From an uncultured Pelagibacteraceae bacterium (GTDB taxonomy: Bacteria > Pseudomonadota > Alphaproteobacteria > Pelagibacterales > Pelagibacteraceae), in contig CACMJW010000001.1 in assembly GCA_902614125.1 (NCBI GenBank), positions 181,114-245,113 on the forward strand: a DNA stretch of 64,000 bases, read 5' to 3'. The notes below the pieces were generated by a model. It was not told the origin of the DNA. It did no database searches and was given only the letters and a program-made list of their open reading frames with translations. Every line of letters starts with the position of its first letter. Positions within the stretch are counted from its first letter, which is position 1. Of this stretch, positions 1-9,191 are shown one piece after another. The translations under genes and the position numbers were made by a program.

Positions 1-493
1 ATATCAAAATAATTAATGAGTAGTATGAAAGGTATTCAAAACTTTTTGTTAAATTTAATATAAACGTATCTTTAAATAAATTACCTAAAAAACCATTGTT
101 ACCATTTATCGTTAACCAATAAGAATTTTCATTAAACGCCGAAAAGAATAATGAAGCTAATAAAACATAAAGAATTATAAAAAAAGTATTTTCGATTATT
201 GATAAAAATTTTTTTGATAAAGCAATACCCAAACCTGTGAAGAAAAATGTAAATGGTATAAGCAAAGAAACTAAACCAAAACTTTGAAACAATAGATCAG
301 ATAAAAAACTTCCTTTAGAACCCATTAAATTTTTAATTGGAGTATTATCTGGAAAAATAAAATTAGGATCTTCTGGAGAATAAGTGACCAGGGATATAAA
401 AACAAAAATTGATGCTAAAATTATTAATATACCGATTAATTCCGATAATCTATTAATACAAAAAGTACCAATTTTGTTAATAAATTCCTTCAT
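1..493 (-). CDS. ftsK: DNA translocase FtsK, N-terminal part (cut by window edge)
   Basis: Reading leftward from an ATG at 493 gives 164 residues with no stop before the window edge. Hydrophobic segments lie at about residues 20-37, 71-92 and 103-120, and a SPEDPNF stretch (39-45) follows the first one, as in the N-terminal four-helix membrane domain of FtsK. FtsK anchors at the division septum and pumps chromosome termini apart; its motor and gamma domains would lie outside the window. It is divergent from the next gene across a 62-bp AT-rich spacer that must hold both promoters. The assignment rests on the membrane domain only, so a different multi-pass protein is possible but less likely. 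Confidence 0.75.
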   Translation of the reverse strand, partial: MKEFINKIGTFCINRLSELIGILIILASIFVFISLVTYSPEDPNFIFPDNTPIKNLMGSKGSFLSDLLFQSFGLVSLLIPFTFFFTGLGIALSKKFLSIIENTFFIILYVLLASLFFSAFNENSYWLTINGNNGFLGNLFKDTFILNLTKSFEYLSYYSLIILI

Positions 494-555
494 ATTGTGC
501 AAATCAGTTATGTCACTTTTACCATTATACTATTATTGTTAAAATTAAATAATAA

Positions 556-1653
556 ATGAACATTTGTCTGATAGGCTATAATCTTACAAACTTTTTATTA
601 GCAATATTGCTAAGTAAAAAAGGTTTTAAAGTAGATATAATTTTTGAAGATAAAAATATAAATAAATCAACAAATAGGACAATCGGTGTTTCAAAAAAAA
701 ATATTGAATTTATAAAATCTTTTTTAAATATTCCCGATCAACATCTATGGCCAATTCATGAAATTGAAATTTTTAATTTAAATAATAATCCATCTAAAAA
801 AATTAGATTTAAAAACGGTAAAACTGAGAATTTTTTTATAATTAAACAAGACTATTTTAACAAACTATCTGAAAAGAAGTGCAGGGGGATTAAGAATATT
901 AATTTCAAAAAATATAAAGTAAACGAAATTTTAAAATTAGAAAAAAAAAATAATTACAATTTAATAGTAAATTCTCAATCAAATAATATTGTGATGAAAA
1001 AGTTTTTTTCAAATAGTATTAAACAAGATTATGAGAGCACAGCTTTCACAACGATTATAAATCATAAAAAATTTGATAACTATAAAGCTATACAAGTTTT
1101 TACAAAATATGGACCACTAGCCTTCTTGCCATTATCTAGAGACAAAACATCAATAGTCTATTCTGTTCAAAAAAAATTCAGACTTAATTTTGACCAGATA
1201 AAAAATGAAATACTAAAACATTCGAAAAAATATGATTTAAAAAAATTGGATGATCTAGAAAAATCTGATTTAAAATACAGCTTCCCAAGAAAATTTGTTC
1301 ATAAAAACATTATCTGTTTTGGAGATGCTTTGCACAAAATTCACCCTCTAGCTGGTCAAGGATTTAATATGACCTTGAGAGATTTAAAACTTTTTTTGAA
1401 AATAATTGAAAATAGATTAAATTTTGGTTTAGATGTCGATAGATCTTCGCTAATTGAGTTTAGAAATAAAACTAAACATTATAATTATATTTTTGGTATT
1501 GGAATAAATCTTATCAACGAATTTTTTAAAATAGATAGTAAATTAAACGGTAGATTATCAGATAATGTTTTTAGTTTTTTAGATACAAATGAATTATTTA
1601 AAAAGAATTCAATTTTAATTGCTGACAAGGGTATAAACTTTTTTACTGAATAG
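556..1653 (+). CDS. UbiH/UbiF-family FAD-dependent monooxygenase (ubiquinone biosynthesis), divergent
   Basis: A 365-residue flavoprotein hydroxylase of the UbiH/UbiF/VisC type, whose members hydroxylate the ubiquinone ring. The second FAD-binding motif is clear near residues 253-278 (GD at 256-257, then HPLAGQGFN and LRD). The N-terminus has the expected beta-strand and helix, but the ADP-binding loop reads GYNLTN, so two of the three glycines of the usual GxGxxG are gone. The protein is somewhat shorter than the roughly 400 residues usual for the family. Which ring position it acts on cannot be told from sequence. Its 3' end overlaps the convergent LON-domain gene by 11 bp. Confidence 0.75.
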   Translation: MNICLIGYNLTNFLLAILLSKKGFKVDIIFEDKNINKSTNRTIGVSKKNIEFIKSFLNIPDQHLWPIHEIEIFNLNNNPSKKIRFKNGKTENFFIIKQDYFNKLSEKKCRGIKNINFKKYKVNEILKLEKKNNYNLIVNSQSNNIVMKKFFSNSIKQDYESTAFTTIINHKKFDNYKAIQVFTKYGPLAFLPLSRDKTSIVYSVQKKFRLNFDQIKNEILKHSKKYDLKKLDDLEKSDLKYSFPRKFVHKNIICFGDALHKIHPLAGQGFNMTLRDLKLFLKIIENRLNFGLDVDRSSLIEFRNKTKHYNYIFGIGINLINEFFKIDSKLNGRLSDNVFSFLDTNELFKKNSILIADKGINFFTE

Positions 1654-2293
1654 TTTTGTTAGTAAAATTAAAGTTAGTATAAGTAATTAATATTTCCTCT
1701 AACTTATGTTTCCTCTCAATTAAATTACTTGTCTCTAATAAAATCTGTTTTTCTTCCAATGTAAATGGCGAGGCCATAGACAAAGTATTTATAGTTTGCT
1801 CAACACTTTGTTTTTCAAGGTCTTTCCAATTAATTTGATAACCTTGTTGCTCAAATAATTTCTTAAGGTTATTAAAAACTTGTTTTAAATCAGAAAATTT
1901 TATTTGCTCCTTTTTTTCAATTAAGTCGTTAGAGAATTTTTCAAAATTTACCTCACATTCTCTATAAAGTTTATCTGAATTTATTTCACTAATAGTTTCA
2001 TATCTACATATCCCATTTAGAACAATTAGATATCTTCCATCTTCTGTTTCATTAAAACTTGTGATTTTTCCAACACAACCGATTTTATGAAGATCAGGTT
2101 TTTTTAAATTACCAGTTTTCTTAGGCTGTATCATTCCAATATATCTATTGCTTTTCATACTATCGTCTATCATTTGTATATACCTTGGTTCAAAAATATT
2201 TAATGGAACTGTAGTTTTAGGAAAAATTATAAAATTAGACAGTGGAAAAACAGGAATTTTTTTTGGTAAATCTTTGTTTATCATATTGATCAT
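1643..2293 (-). CDS. LON substrate-binding (N-terminal) domain protein
   Basis: A 216-residue protein that matches the N-terminal domain of Lon protease: IPVFPLSNFIIFP near residues 13-25, then NIFEPRYIQMI, and GCVGKI with a GRYLIVLNG strand further on. It lacks the AAA+ ATPase and the Ser-Lys protease domain, so it is a stand-alone PUA-like domain and not a protease. Such proteins are common in Alphaproteobacteria, and their role is unsettled. An in-frame ATG three codons downstream (at 2284) is an equally plausible start. Convergent overlap with the hydroxylase suggests tight packing and no shared function. Confidence 0.85.
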   Translation of the reverse strand: MINMINKDLPKKIPVFPLSNFIIFPKTTVPLNIFEPRYIQMIDDSMKSNRYIGMIQPKKTGNLKKPDLHKIGCVGKITSFNETEDGRYLIVLNGICRYETISEINSDKLYRECEVNFEKFSNDLIEKKEQIKFSDLKQVFNNLKKLFEQQGYQINWKDLEKQSVEQTINTLSMASPFTLEEKQILLETSNLIERKHKLEEILITYTNFNFTNKTIQ

Positions 2294-2336
2294 TTAATTT
2301 AAAAACAATTATATAGTATGACTTCACTATAATTCA

Positions 2337-3989
2337 ATGAGAGAAAAAAATTTAAATTTTGACAGACAGAAAATATTCAAATTATTTCAAGAAAAAAAAT
2401 ATGCCAAAATATCTAAGATCTCAAAATCTATCTTAAAGACTTTTATAAATGATAAAGAAATTTACAAAATTATAATATTTAGTGAAATAAGTGAAAAAAA
2501 TCTTGATAAAGCTCTTAGAGTCTCAGGCAAATTACTTGCCTTAAATGATGACGCTGAGACAAATTACATTCATGGAAATGTTCTTAAACTTCAAAATAAG
2601 TTTGAAGAGGCAATAATATTTTATAAAAAAGCAGTTGATTTTAAAAAAGACTTCTTCGAAGCTTACAATAATCTTGCTAGTTCTCAGAAAAAAATTGGCT
2701 TAGTTGACGATGCTATTAAAAACTATAACAAGTCTATTAAAATTAAAAAGGATAATCTTGAAGCATATTTTAATTTAGGGAATTTATTTTATGATGAAAA
2801 AAAATTTGATAATGCTCTTAGATCTTATAAAAAAGTAATAGAGATTAATAAACAATTTCCTAAATCATATTTTTTAATAGCACAAATAAAATCAATTCAA
2901 GGAAAATTTGATGATGCAAAAACATTTTTTTTAAAAGCAATAGAGAAAGATAAATTTTTATCAGAGGCTTATGTACATTATGTAAACACTAGAAAAATAA
3001 AACATGATGATAATATTGTAAGTACTCTTGAGGAGCTTCTAAAAATAGAAAATCTTGAAAATAAGTTAATAATAGATTTTTCATATGCTCTAAGTAAAAT
3101 ATATTTTGATATTGATAAAATTGATCTTGGATTTCAATTACTTAAAAAAGCAAAAGATCTGTATTTAAGTTCAAATAATTTTTCAATTGATGAAGAAAAA
3201 AATCATTTTAAAAAAGTTCGAGAATATTTTTTAAGCAATGAAGTCTCTGAAATAAAGATACAAAATACATATAAAAAAAAACCAATTTTTATACTTGGCA
3301 TGCCAAGGTCTGGTACTAGTCTCATAGAGCAAATAGTTTCAACTCACTCAAATGTTTATGGTGCTGGTGAATTAACAATACTTCCCAAAATCATGCATAA
3401 ATCTATTTGGGATAAATATACAAACCCTGAGGAATTATTAACTTTTATTAGGGAGGAATACTTAAATCAAATCTCTGAATTTAAAGTTAATCAGGAATTT
3501 GTTGTTGATAAGATGCCTTTTAATTTTTTTTATATAGGATTTATTTTAAAATCCATTCCTGAAGCAAAAATAATACACATACACAGAAATCCAATGGCAG
3601 TCTGCTGGTCAAATTTTAAAGCAAATTTTTTTGACAATGTTGGTATGAATTATGCTCATAAATTAGAAACTATAGGTGAATTCTACTTGATTTATAATGA
3701 GATAATGAAATTTTGGAGCGAAACTTATTCTGATAGTTTGATTAACATTGATTATGATAAGTTTGTAATTGATTATGAAACGAGTTCTAAAAATATAATT
3801 TCTGATATTGGATTGAATTGGGAGAATGAGATTTTAAAATTTCACGAAAACAATAGAGTTGTAGAAACAAACTCCTTGTTGCAAGTCAGAAGCAAAGTAT
3901 ACCAAGATAGTTCTAAAAACTGGAAAAAATACAAGAAACACTTATCACCTATCATGGAAATACTTAAAAATAATAATATAGAATTCTAA
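2337..3989 (+). CDS. TPR-repeat sulfotransferase family protein
   Basis: A 550-residue fusion. Residues about 75-215 carry tandem tetratricopeptide repeats (for example YNNLASSQKKIGLVDDAI and YFNLGNLFYDEKKFDNAL), a protein-binding superhelix. Residues about 315-540 are a sulfotransferase domain with the PAPS 5'-phosphosulfate loop GMPRSGTS at 321-328 and a 3'-phosphate-binding segment around HIHRNPMAVCWS. Family members move sulfate from PAPS to sugars, proteins or lipids; the acceptor is unknown. No signal peptide is seen, so it is probably cytoplasmic. Only three bases separate it from the next sulfotransferase gene, so they are likely co-transcribed. Confidence 0.85.
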   Translation: MREKNLNFDRQKIFKLFQEKKYAKISKISKSILKTFINDKEIYKIIIFSEISEKNLDKALRVSGKLLALNDDAETNYIHGNVLKLQNKFEEAIIFYKKAVDFKKDFFEAYNNLASSQKKIGLVDDAIKNYNKSIKIKKDNLEAYFNLGNLFYDEKKFDNALRSYKKVIEINKQFPKSYFLIAQIKSIQGKFDDAKTFFLKAIEKDKFLSEAYVHYVNTRKIKHDDNIVSTLEELLKIENLENKLIIDFSYALSKIYFDIDKIDLGFQLLKKAKDLYLSSNNFSIDEEKNHFKKVREYFLSNEVSEIKIQNTYKKKPIFILGMPRSGTSLIEQIVSTHSNVYGAGELTILPKIMHKSIWDKYTNPEELLTFIREEYLNQISEFKVNQEFVVDKMPFNFFYIGFILKSIPEAKIIHIHRNPMAVCWSNFKANFFDNVGMNYAHKLETIGEFYLIYNEIMKFWSETYSDSLINIDYDKFVIDYETSSKNIISDIGLNWENEILKFHENNRVVETNSLLQVRSKVYQDSSKNWKKYKKHLSPIMEILKNNNIEF

Positions 3990-3992
3990 ATA

Positions 3993-4844
3993 ATGATTTT
4001 TTGGATAGCATCCTACCCGAAAAGTGGAAACACATGGATAAGATCACTTCTTTGTTCTTATTACTTCACTGAAGATGGTATATTTACTGACGACGCATTA
4101 TTAAAAAATATTGGACAATTTCCTGAAAAAAAACACTTCGAAAAGTTTGATTACAATATTTCAGTGCCTGGAGACACAGCTCAACACTGGATTAAAGCGC
4201 AAGATACAATTAATCAAGACAAAAAATTTAAATTTTTTAAAACACATAACTTTTTAGGGAAAATTGGTAACACACAATTTACAAACGAAAAAAATACTGT
4301 AGGTGCAATTTATATTCTAAGAGATCCACGAAATGTCATTACTTCACTTAAGAATCATTTTGAAATGAGTTATGAAGAATCGTTAGAATTTATGCTTAAT
4401 GAAAGAAAATTTACGTATGATTATTTTAAAAAAAAAGATTATAGCGATTTTCAGTTTTTAAGCTCATGGGAAAAGAATTATCAAACTTGGATAAATAATA
4501 AAATTTTTCCAACATTAGTCATTAAATACGAAAATTTAATTAAACAAACTTACGAAGAATTTAAAAAAATTGTAAAATTTATAGATAATCTAATGGAAAA
4601 AGATAATGAATTTAATAAAAATAAAGCACTTAATGCTTTATCAAGCACAAGTTTTTCTAATTTAAAAAAAATCGAAAATACAAAGGGTTTTTCTGAGTCA
4701 TTAGATTCGAAAATGAAAAACGGAAAGATACCTTTTTTTCATTTAGGACCAGAAAATAATTGGAAAAATAAGTTAGATGAAGATTTTCAAATTAAAGTAA
4801 ATGAAGTTTTTAAAAAGAACTTAGATGAATTGCATTATCTATAA
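3993..4844 (+). CDS. Sulfotransferase domain protein
   Basis: A 283-residue single-domain sulfotransferase. The PAPS-binding loop YPKSGNTW is at residues 8-15. FFKTHNF at 81-87 supplies the likely catalytic base His85, and RDPRNVITS at 110-118 matches the 3'-phosphate-binding motif. The end of the protein has the GPENNWKNKLD pattern common near the family's C-terminus. It resembles cytosolic alcohol/amine-type sulfotransferases more than the TPR-fused neighbour does, so the two probably act on different acceptors or in successive steps. No substrate gene is nearby to name the product. Confidence 0.85.
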   Translation: MIFWIASYPKSGNTWIRSLLCSYYFTEDGIFTDDALLKNIGQFPEKKHFEKFDYNISVPGDTAQHWIKAQDTINQDKKFKFFKTHNFLGKIGNTQFTNEKNTVGAIYILRDPRNVITSLKNHFEMSYEESLEFMLNERKFTYDYFKKKDYSDFQFLSSWEKNYQTWINNKIFPTLVIKYENLIKQTYEEFKKIVKFIDNLMEKDNEFNKNKALNALSSTSFSNLKKIENTKGFSESLDSKMKNGKIPFFHLGPENNWKNKLDEDFQIKVNEVFKKNLDELHYL

Positions 4845-4917
4845 TAAATTATTAGAAACAAATTTTGCCTCTTGCTTAATTTTAAAAAAGCCATTAATTT
4901 TAAGAATAATATAATAA

Positions 4918-4992
4918 GCGGGCATAGCTCAGTGGTAGAGCGTCTCGTTGCCAACGAGAAGGTCGTGGGTTCGAGTCCCATTGCCCGCTCCA
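4918..4992 (+). tRNA. tRNA-Gly(GCC)
   Basis: A full cloverleaf can be drawn. Acceptor GCGGGCA pairs with TGCCCGC (4982-4988), with discriminator T at 4989 and an encoded CCA at 4990-4992. The anticodon stem TCTCG/CGAGA encloses loop TTGCCAA with anticodon GCC at 4950-4952. The T arm has the GGTTCGAGTCC pattern. The start codon of the next gene lies only seven bases after the CCA, so the two may share a transcript. Confidence 0.97.
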
Positions 4993-4999
4993 AAAAACT

Positions 5000-5344
5000 A
5001 TGAGTGATTTAGCTAGTAAAAAATGTATTCCTTGTGAGGGAAATATTCCTCCTTTTAAAATTGAGGAAATACACAACTATCTAAAAAAAGTTGATGGCTG
5101 GTCAGTCAAGGAAGATGGTCTTGATGGGTATCATTTAATAAAAGATTATAAATTTGAAAATTTTTTAAAAAGCCAAGAATTTGTAAATAAAGTAGGAGAA
5201 ATTGCAGAGAGTGAGGGTCATCATCCAGATATATGGTTTGGATGGGGATATGCTAAAATTAAAATTTATACTCATGCAATAAAAGGCTTGGCTGAAAGTG
5301 ATTTTATATTAGCAGCAAAAATTGATAAAATTATTAATGTTTAA
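5000..5344 (+). CDS. phhB: Pterin-4a-carbinolamine dehydratase
   Basis: A 114-residue protein with the family's active-site motif EGHHP at residues 72-76 and the C-terminal pattern TH..KGLAESDFILAAKID. The enzyme dehydrates 4a-hydroxytetrahydropterin, recycling the pterin cofactor of aromatic amino-acid hydroxylases. No such hydroxylase lies in this window. Start ATG at 5000 is seven bases after the tRNA-Gly CCA end and has no Shine-Dalgarno sequence of its own. It overlaps the convergent purH end by 11 bp. The first 15 residues, with two cysteines, extend beyond the usual domain start. Confidence 0.92.
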   Translation: MSDLASKKCIPCEGNIPPFKIEEIHNYLKKVDGWSVKEDGLDGYHLIKDYKFENFLKSQEFVNKVGEIAESEGHHPDIWFGWGYAKIKIYTHAIKGLAESDFILAAKIDKIINV

Positions 5345-6875
5345 AGTGACGCGTTTTTGAAAATACAAGCACAGTCTCTGTTTCATTAGCATATTTTATA
5401 ATTTCTTTATCCCTTATTGAGCCAGAGGGTTGAATAACAGCACTCACACCTGCTTGAATTAAAGTTTCAATTCCATCTACAAAAGGAAAAAAAGCATCAG
5501 AAGCAGCAACTACTTCATCACTCTCTTTGATTTTTTGAAAGTTATGCATTTTATCAATCGCAATTTTACAACTATCCAGGCGGCTTGGTTGACCTGATCC
5601 TATTCCAACCGTTCTAGTGTTGGAAGTAAGTACAATTGCATTAGATTTTACATATCTGCAAACATTTAAGGCAAACATTAGCTCTCTAAATATTTTAGAC
5701 GAAGGTTTTTTTTTAGAAACTACTTGAAAATTTTTACTCTCAAACTTTTTATTATCAGGTGATTGTATGAGTAGAGAGTTAAAATTTGAGACAATACTAT
5801 TTATGTTTTCTAATTTAATTTTTGAAGAATCTATTATTCTTAAATTCTTCCTTTTTTTTAAGGCTCTAATTGCATCTTTCTCATAACCATTTCCAATTAC
5901 TACTTCAAAATAAGTTTTAGATAATTCATCTGCCAGCTTTGTATTAATTTTAAAATTACAAGAAACAATACCACCAAAAGCACTTATAGGATCTGAAGTT
6001 AGTGCTTCCTTAAAACTACTAACTTTGTTTTTGTTAATTGATACACCACAAGGATTTGCGTGTTTAACAATTACTGTACCAACTCCAGCCGGTAATGATT
6101 TTGACGTGTTAAGTGCTGCATATATATCGTTATAGTTATTATAACTGAGTTTTTTTCCATGTAACTGATCTAAATTTGTTGATAAAGAATAGCTATATAT
6201 TGAAGCAATTTGATGTGGGTTTTCTCCATATCTAAGTTTTTCAACTAAATTTGTTGATATTACTTTTTTAACTGGAAAACTTGTCTTATTTTTTTCTATA
6301 AAGTAATTTGAAATCATTGCATCGTAAGATGCAGTTTCAGTAAAAGCTTCCTCAGACATTTGCTGTCTAAAAGATAATGAAGTTGATCCTTTATTTTCAT
6401 TTAATTCCAATATTAATTTTTCGTATTGATCTAATTTTGTGATAATTGTAACATCTTTATAATTTTTTGCTGCTGCTCTGACCATTGTTGGTCCACCAAT
6501 ATCAATATTTTCTATAATTTTATCGTGATTTGTATTTTCGTTAACGGCTTTCTCAAATGGGTAAAAATTTACTATCACTAAATCTATATTTTCAAAATTA
6601 TAAGATTTCATTGCAAGTTTGTGAGATTTTTTATTTCTTTCATTTAAAATTCCAGCATGAATTTTTGGGTGCAAGGTTTTAACTCTTCCATCAAGAATTT
6701 CGGGAAATTTTGTAAAATTTGAAACCTCATTACATTTAAAACCATGTTTTTTTATTTCTTTAAATGTCCCGCCAGAGCTTATAATTTTGATTTTAAATTT
6801 TTTAAGAACTGTTAAGATTTTCCTTAAGTTATGTTTATCTGAAACTGAAATTAGAGCCTGTGAAATTTTTTTCAT
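5334..6875 (-). CDS. purH: Bifunctional AICAR formyltransferase / IMP cyclohydrolase
   Basis: A 513-residue PurH, of normal family length, catalysing the last two steps of purine synthesis. The N-terminal MGS-like cyclohydrolase domain opens with ALISVSDK and carries SSGGT and the DGRVKTLHPKIHAGIL signature. The formyltransferase domain follows from about residue 205, with YGENPHQ near 216-222, KHANPCG and a C-terminal SDAFFPF segment. The start ATG overlaps the stop of the upstream heparinase-like gene by four bases, which indicates translational coupling in an rpe/heparinase-like/purH operon, an arrangement known in other Alphaproteobacteria. Confidence 0.97.
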   Translation of the reverse strand: MKKISQALISVSDKHNLRKILTVLKKFKIKIISSGGTFKEIKKHGFKCNEVSNFTKFPEILDGRVKTLHPKIHAGILNERNKKSHKLAMKSYNFENIDLVIVNFYPFEKAVNENTNHDKIIENIDIGGPTMVRAAAKNYKDVTIITKLDQYEKLILELNENKGSTSLSFRQQMSEEAFTETASYDAMISNYFIEKNKTSFPVKKVISTNLVEKLRYGENPHQIASIYSYSLSTNLDQLHGKKLSYNNYNDIYAALNTSKSLPAGVGTVIVKHANPCGVSINKNKVSSFKEALTSDPISAFGGIVSCNFKINTKLADELSKTYFEVVIGNGYEKDAIRALKKRKNLRIIDSSKIKLENINSIVSNFNSLLIQSPDNKKFESKNFQVVSKKKPSSKIFRELMFALNVCRYVKSNAIVLTSNTRTVGIGSGQPSRLDSCKIAIDKMHNFQKIKESDEVVAASDAFFPFVDGIETLIQAGVSAVIQPSGSIRDKEIIKYANETETVLVFSKTRHFKH

Positions 6876-8503
6876 TCAATTTTAGTTATTTCCCATTTTA
6901 TCACTTGATCATCTTTTTCAGTCAAACCAGAGATAAAAATATTTTGATTTTCTAAATAATCATTTTTATTACCAAAATATAATCCAGTTTCAACATCAAT
7001 AGACCCATTTACTGAATAAAATCTCCAAGCAGAATTTTCAAGTTCAATTAGTATTATATTTCTATCCTGAATCTTTGTTACTTTCGTCGTTGGCATTAAA
7101 TGGAATCTAATATCAAAATTTGCAGGCGTAAAATTTTTATTTTTAATAAGTTTATCTGTACCTACAAATTTATTTTTCTCTGGGAAAAATTCTAATGATC
7201 TCTCATGAATAGTTCCATATTTTTTTAAATATCCATCATGAGAACATTTAATTAGCCAATAGTTCTTTTCACATACAATATTTTTATTTAAAGTATTGAA
7301 ATTTAATTTATTTAATATTTTATTTCTAAAATTTTTCTTAAAAGAAACAATAGAGTTATTATTTAATATCAGAGTAGAGTGTGCTGCCGTTGATCTTGAA
7401 ATTAAATTTAAATTTTTTTTTGTATTTTGATAATACCCTGAATTACAAATTATTTTTCTTCCTTTATAAATCGCTTCAAATGAAAGAGTTCCACTTTGGT
7501 AATTTTCAGAAAATTTACTTTCTGGAGCAGTCCCAATGTCCATTCCTAAAATTACGTTTTTATTTTTTAAAATGCCGTATCCACCTAAATCTCTTTTTTC
7601 ACTTTTAAAAGAGTATTTTTGATAATCTAGATAAAAATCAAAATCTTCTAAATTGCTGTCATGATTACCATTAAATAATAAACTTTGTTTAACTGAACCC
7701 CAAACAAAGTTATATCCCTTGCCCAAGTGAAAAATTATTTCATCGAGATATCCAGGGATTTCATTCGATGACTCTTTCAAAAACTCTCTTAAAAGAATAA
7801 AATATTTTAAGTAAAATACCAGTTGTCTAATATTTCTAGATTTTGGAAAATATTCTGTATCGAAGCAGGAAGTTATTATTTTTTTTAATAGCTCTAGTCC
7901 AAAATTTAAATATTTTTCATCATTATAAGATATTCCTGCCAGAATAATTGCAGAACATCCAATTAATTTATCATGGTAATTGTCTGATCTTTTTATTTCA
8001 TTAATTAAATGATTTATTTGTTTAAAAATTATCCTATTAAATTTTTCTTTATATATTTTATCTCCTTCATCGTATGTTAATTGTGAGTTCGTGATCCATG
8101 AGATAATTCTCCTTGATAAAGTGTCGATTTCCCACAAACTATCATTATATTTCTGATTACTCTCAATCCATTTACTTATTATTGATATACAAATTTTTTT
8201 AGAAGACTTTAAATCAACTGAAAAAAGCCAAAAAAAATTATTTAATTTTTTATAATCCTTATAAGAAAGTTTATTTACTTCCCAAATTTTGTCTGTTTCA
8301 AAATCTTCAATTTTATTTTTGGTTTTTTCATATTTTGCAATTGAACCTAAAATTTTTAAGGAAGGTTTATAAGTTAATGCTTTAAGATTCTTTGATGAGA
8401 TTTTCTTGTCGTAAATAGCAGAATTTAAATAAATTTTTCTTATTTTTTTTAAAACTCGATAAAGTGATTCATTGATAATCAGCGTGAAATTGTTCAATTT
8501 CAT
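6872..8503 (-). CDS. Heparinase II/III family protein
   Basis: A 543-residue protein. The N-terminal half is helix-rich with repeated Trp/aromatic segments, like the (alpha/alpha) toroid of the family. The C-terminal half has the heparinase II/III-type beta-sandwich pattern around residues 320-400: GGYGILK, GMDIGTAPESKF, SGTLSFEAIY and STAAHSTLILNN, the last containing the conserved His. No signal peptide is visible, unlike true polysaccharide lyases, which suggests an intracellular role. It sits between rpe and purH with two-base and four-base junctions. No other polysaccharide-degradation genes are near, so heparin or alginate cleavage should not be assumed. Confidence 0.8.
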   Translation of the reverse strand: MKLNNFTLIINESLYRVLKKIRKIYLNSAIYDKKISSKNLKALTYKPSLKILGSIAKYEKTKNKIEDFETDKIWEVNKLSYKDYKKLNNFFWLFSVDLKSSKKICISIISKWIESNQKYNDSLWEIDTLSRRIISWITNSQLTYDEGDKIYKEKFNRIIFKQINHLINEIKRSDNYHDKLIGCSAIILAGISYNDEKYLNFGLELLKKIITSCFDTEYFPKSRNIRQLVFYLKYFILLREFLKESSNEIPGYLDEIIFHLGKGYNFVWGSVKQSLLFNGNHDSNLEDFDFYLDYQKYSFKSEKRDLGGYGILKNKNVILGMDIGTAPESKFSENYQSGTLSFEAIYKGRKIICNSGYYQNTKKNLNLISRSTAAHSTLILNNNSIVSFKKNFRNKILNKLNFNTLNKNIVCEKNYWLIKCSHDGYLKKYGTIHERSLEFFPEKNKFVGTDKLIKNKNFTPANFDIRFHLMPTTKVTKIQDRNIILIELENSAWRFYSVNGSIDVETGLYFGNKNDYLENQNIFISGLTEKDDQVIKWEITKIE

Positions 8504-8504
8504 T

Positions 8505-9164
8505 TTACACTAATCTTAGTGTCTCAATATTTTTTTTAATGTCCCCTCTATTTTCTTTAAAAATTGTAGTGCCAGAGACCAATATATTTGCTCCTGCATT
8601 TAGAATATCTTTAGAGTTTGAAAAATTAACTCCACCATCAACTTCAATATCAAAATTATAATTATTATTGTCTTTTATTTCTTTGAGTGATTTTATTTTA
8701 TCTAATACTTTTGGCATAAACTTTTGGCCTCCAAAACCTGGAAATACGCTCATTATCAATACTAAATCAACTTTGTCTAAGTAGTCAGTTATAGTTTTGA
8801 TTTCTGTATTAGGATTTAATGAAACCCCTACTTTTTTATCTAAACTTTTAATTAATGATATTGTTTCTTCCATATTTTCTGTTGCTTCTGGATGAAATGT
8901 AATGATATCAGCCCCAGCATCTGAAAAGTCTTTTATATATTTATGTACCGGAGATATCATTAAGTGTACATCAAAATTCAATGAACAATGTTTTCTAAGA
9001 GCTTTAATTACTGGTGGGCCAATTGTGAGGTTAGGAACGAAATGTCCATCCATCACATCAACATGGATCATGTCTGCCCCACCTTCTTCAAGCCTTTTTA
9101 TTTCATTGGCCAATTGACTAAAATCTGCAGATAAAATTGATGGTGAAATTTGAATTTTTTTCAT
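8505..9164 (-). CDS. rpe: Ribulose-phosphate 3-epimerase
   Basis: A TIM-barrel epimerase interconverting ribulose 5-phosphate and xylulose 5-phosphate in the pentose phosphate pathway. Signatures: SPSILSADF at the N-terminus, HVDVMDGHFVPN, VFPGFGGQKF and EVDGGVN, with the metal-binding His and Asp residues in place. The open frame extends upstream to a TTG, but the ATG at 9164 gives the standard family N-terminus (219 residues), so that start is chosen. It is the promoter-proximal gene of the rpe/heparinase-like/purH run. Confidence 0.95.
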   Translation of the reverse strand: MKKIQISPSILSADFSQLANEIKRLEEGGADMIHVDVMDGHFVPNLTIGPPVIKALRKHCSLNFDVHLMISPVHKYIKDFSDAGADIITFHPEATENMEETISLIKSLDKKVGVSLNPNTEIKTITDYLDKVDLVLIMSVFPGFGGQKFMPKVLDKIKSLKEIKDNNNYNFDIEVDGGVNFSNSKDILNAGANILVSGTTIFKENRGDIKKNIETLRLV

Positions 9165-9191
9165 TGATACTAGGTTTACTAGTACCAATTT

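Noticed and set aside
2294..4992. Genomic island inserted at tRNA-Gly carrying the sulfotransferases
   Set aside because: No integrase and no second copy of the tRNA 3' end were seen in the window, and base composition does not differ visibly from the neighbours.
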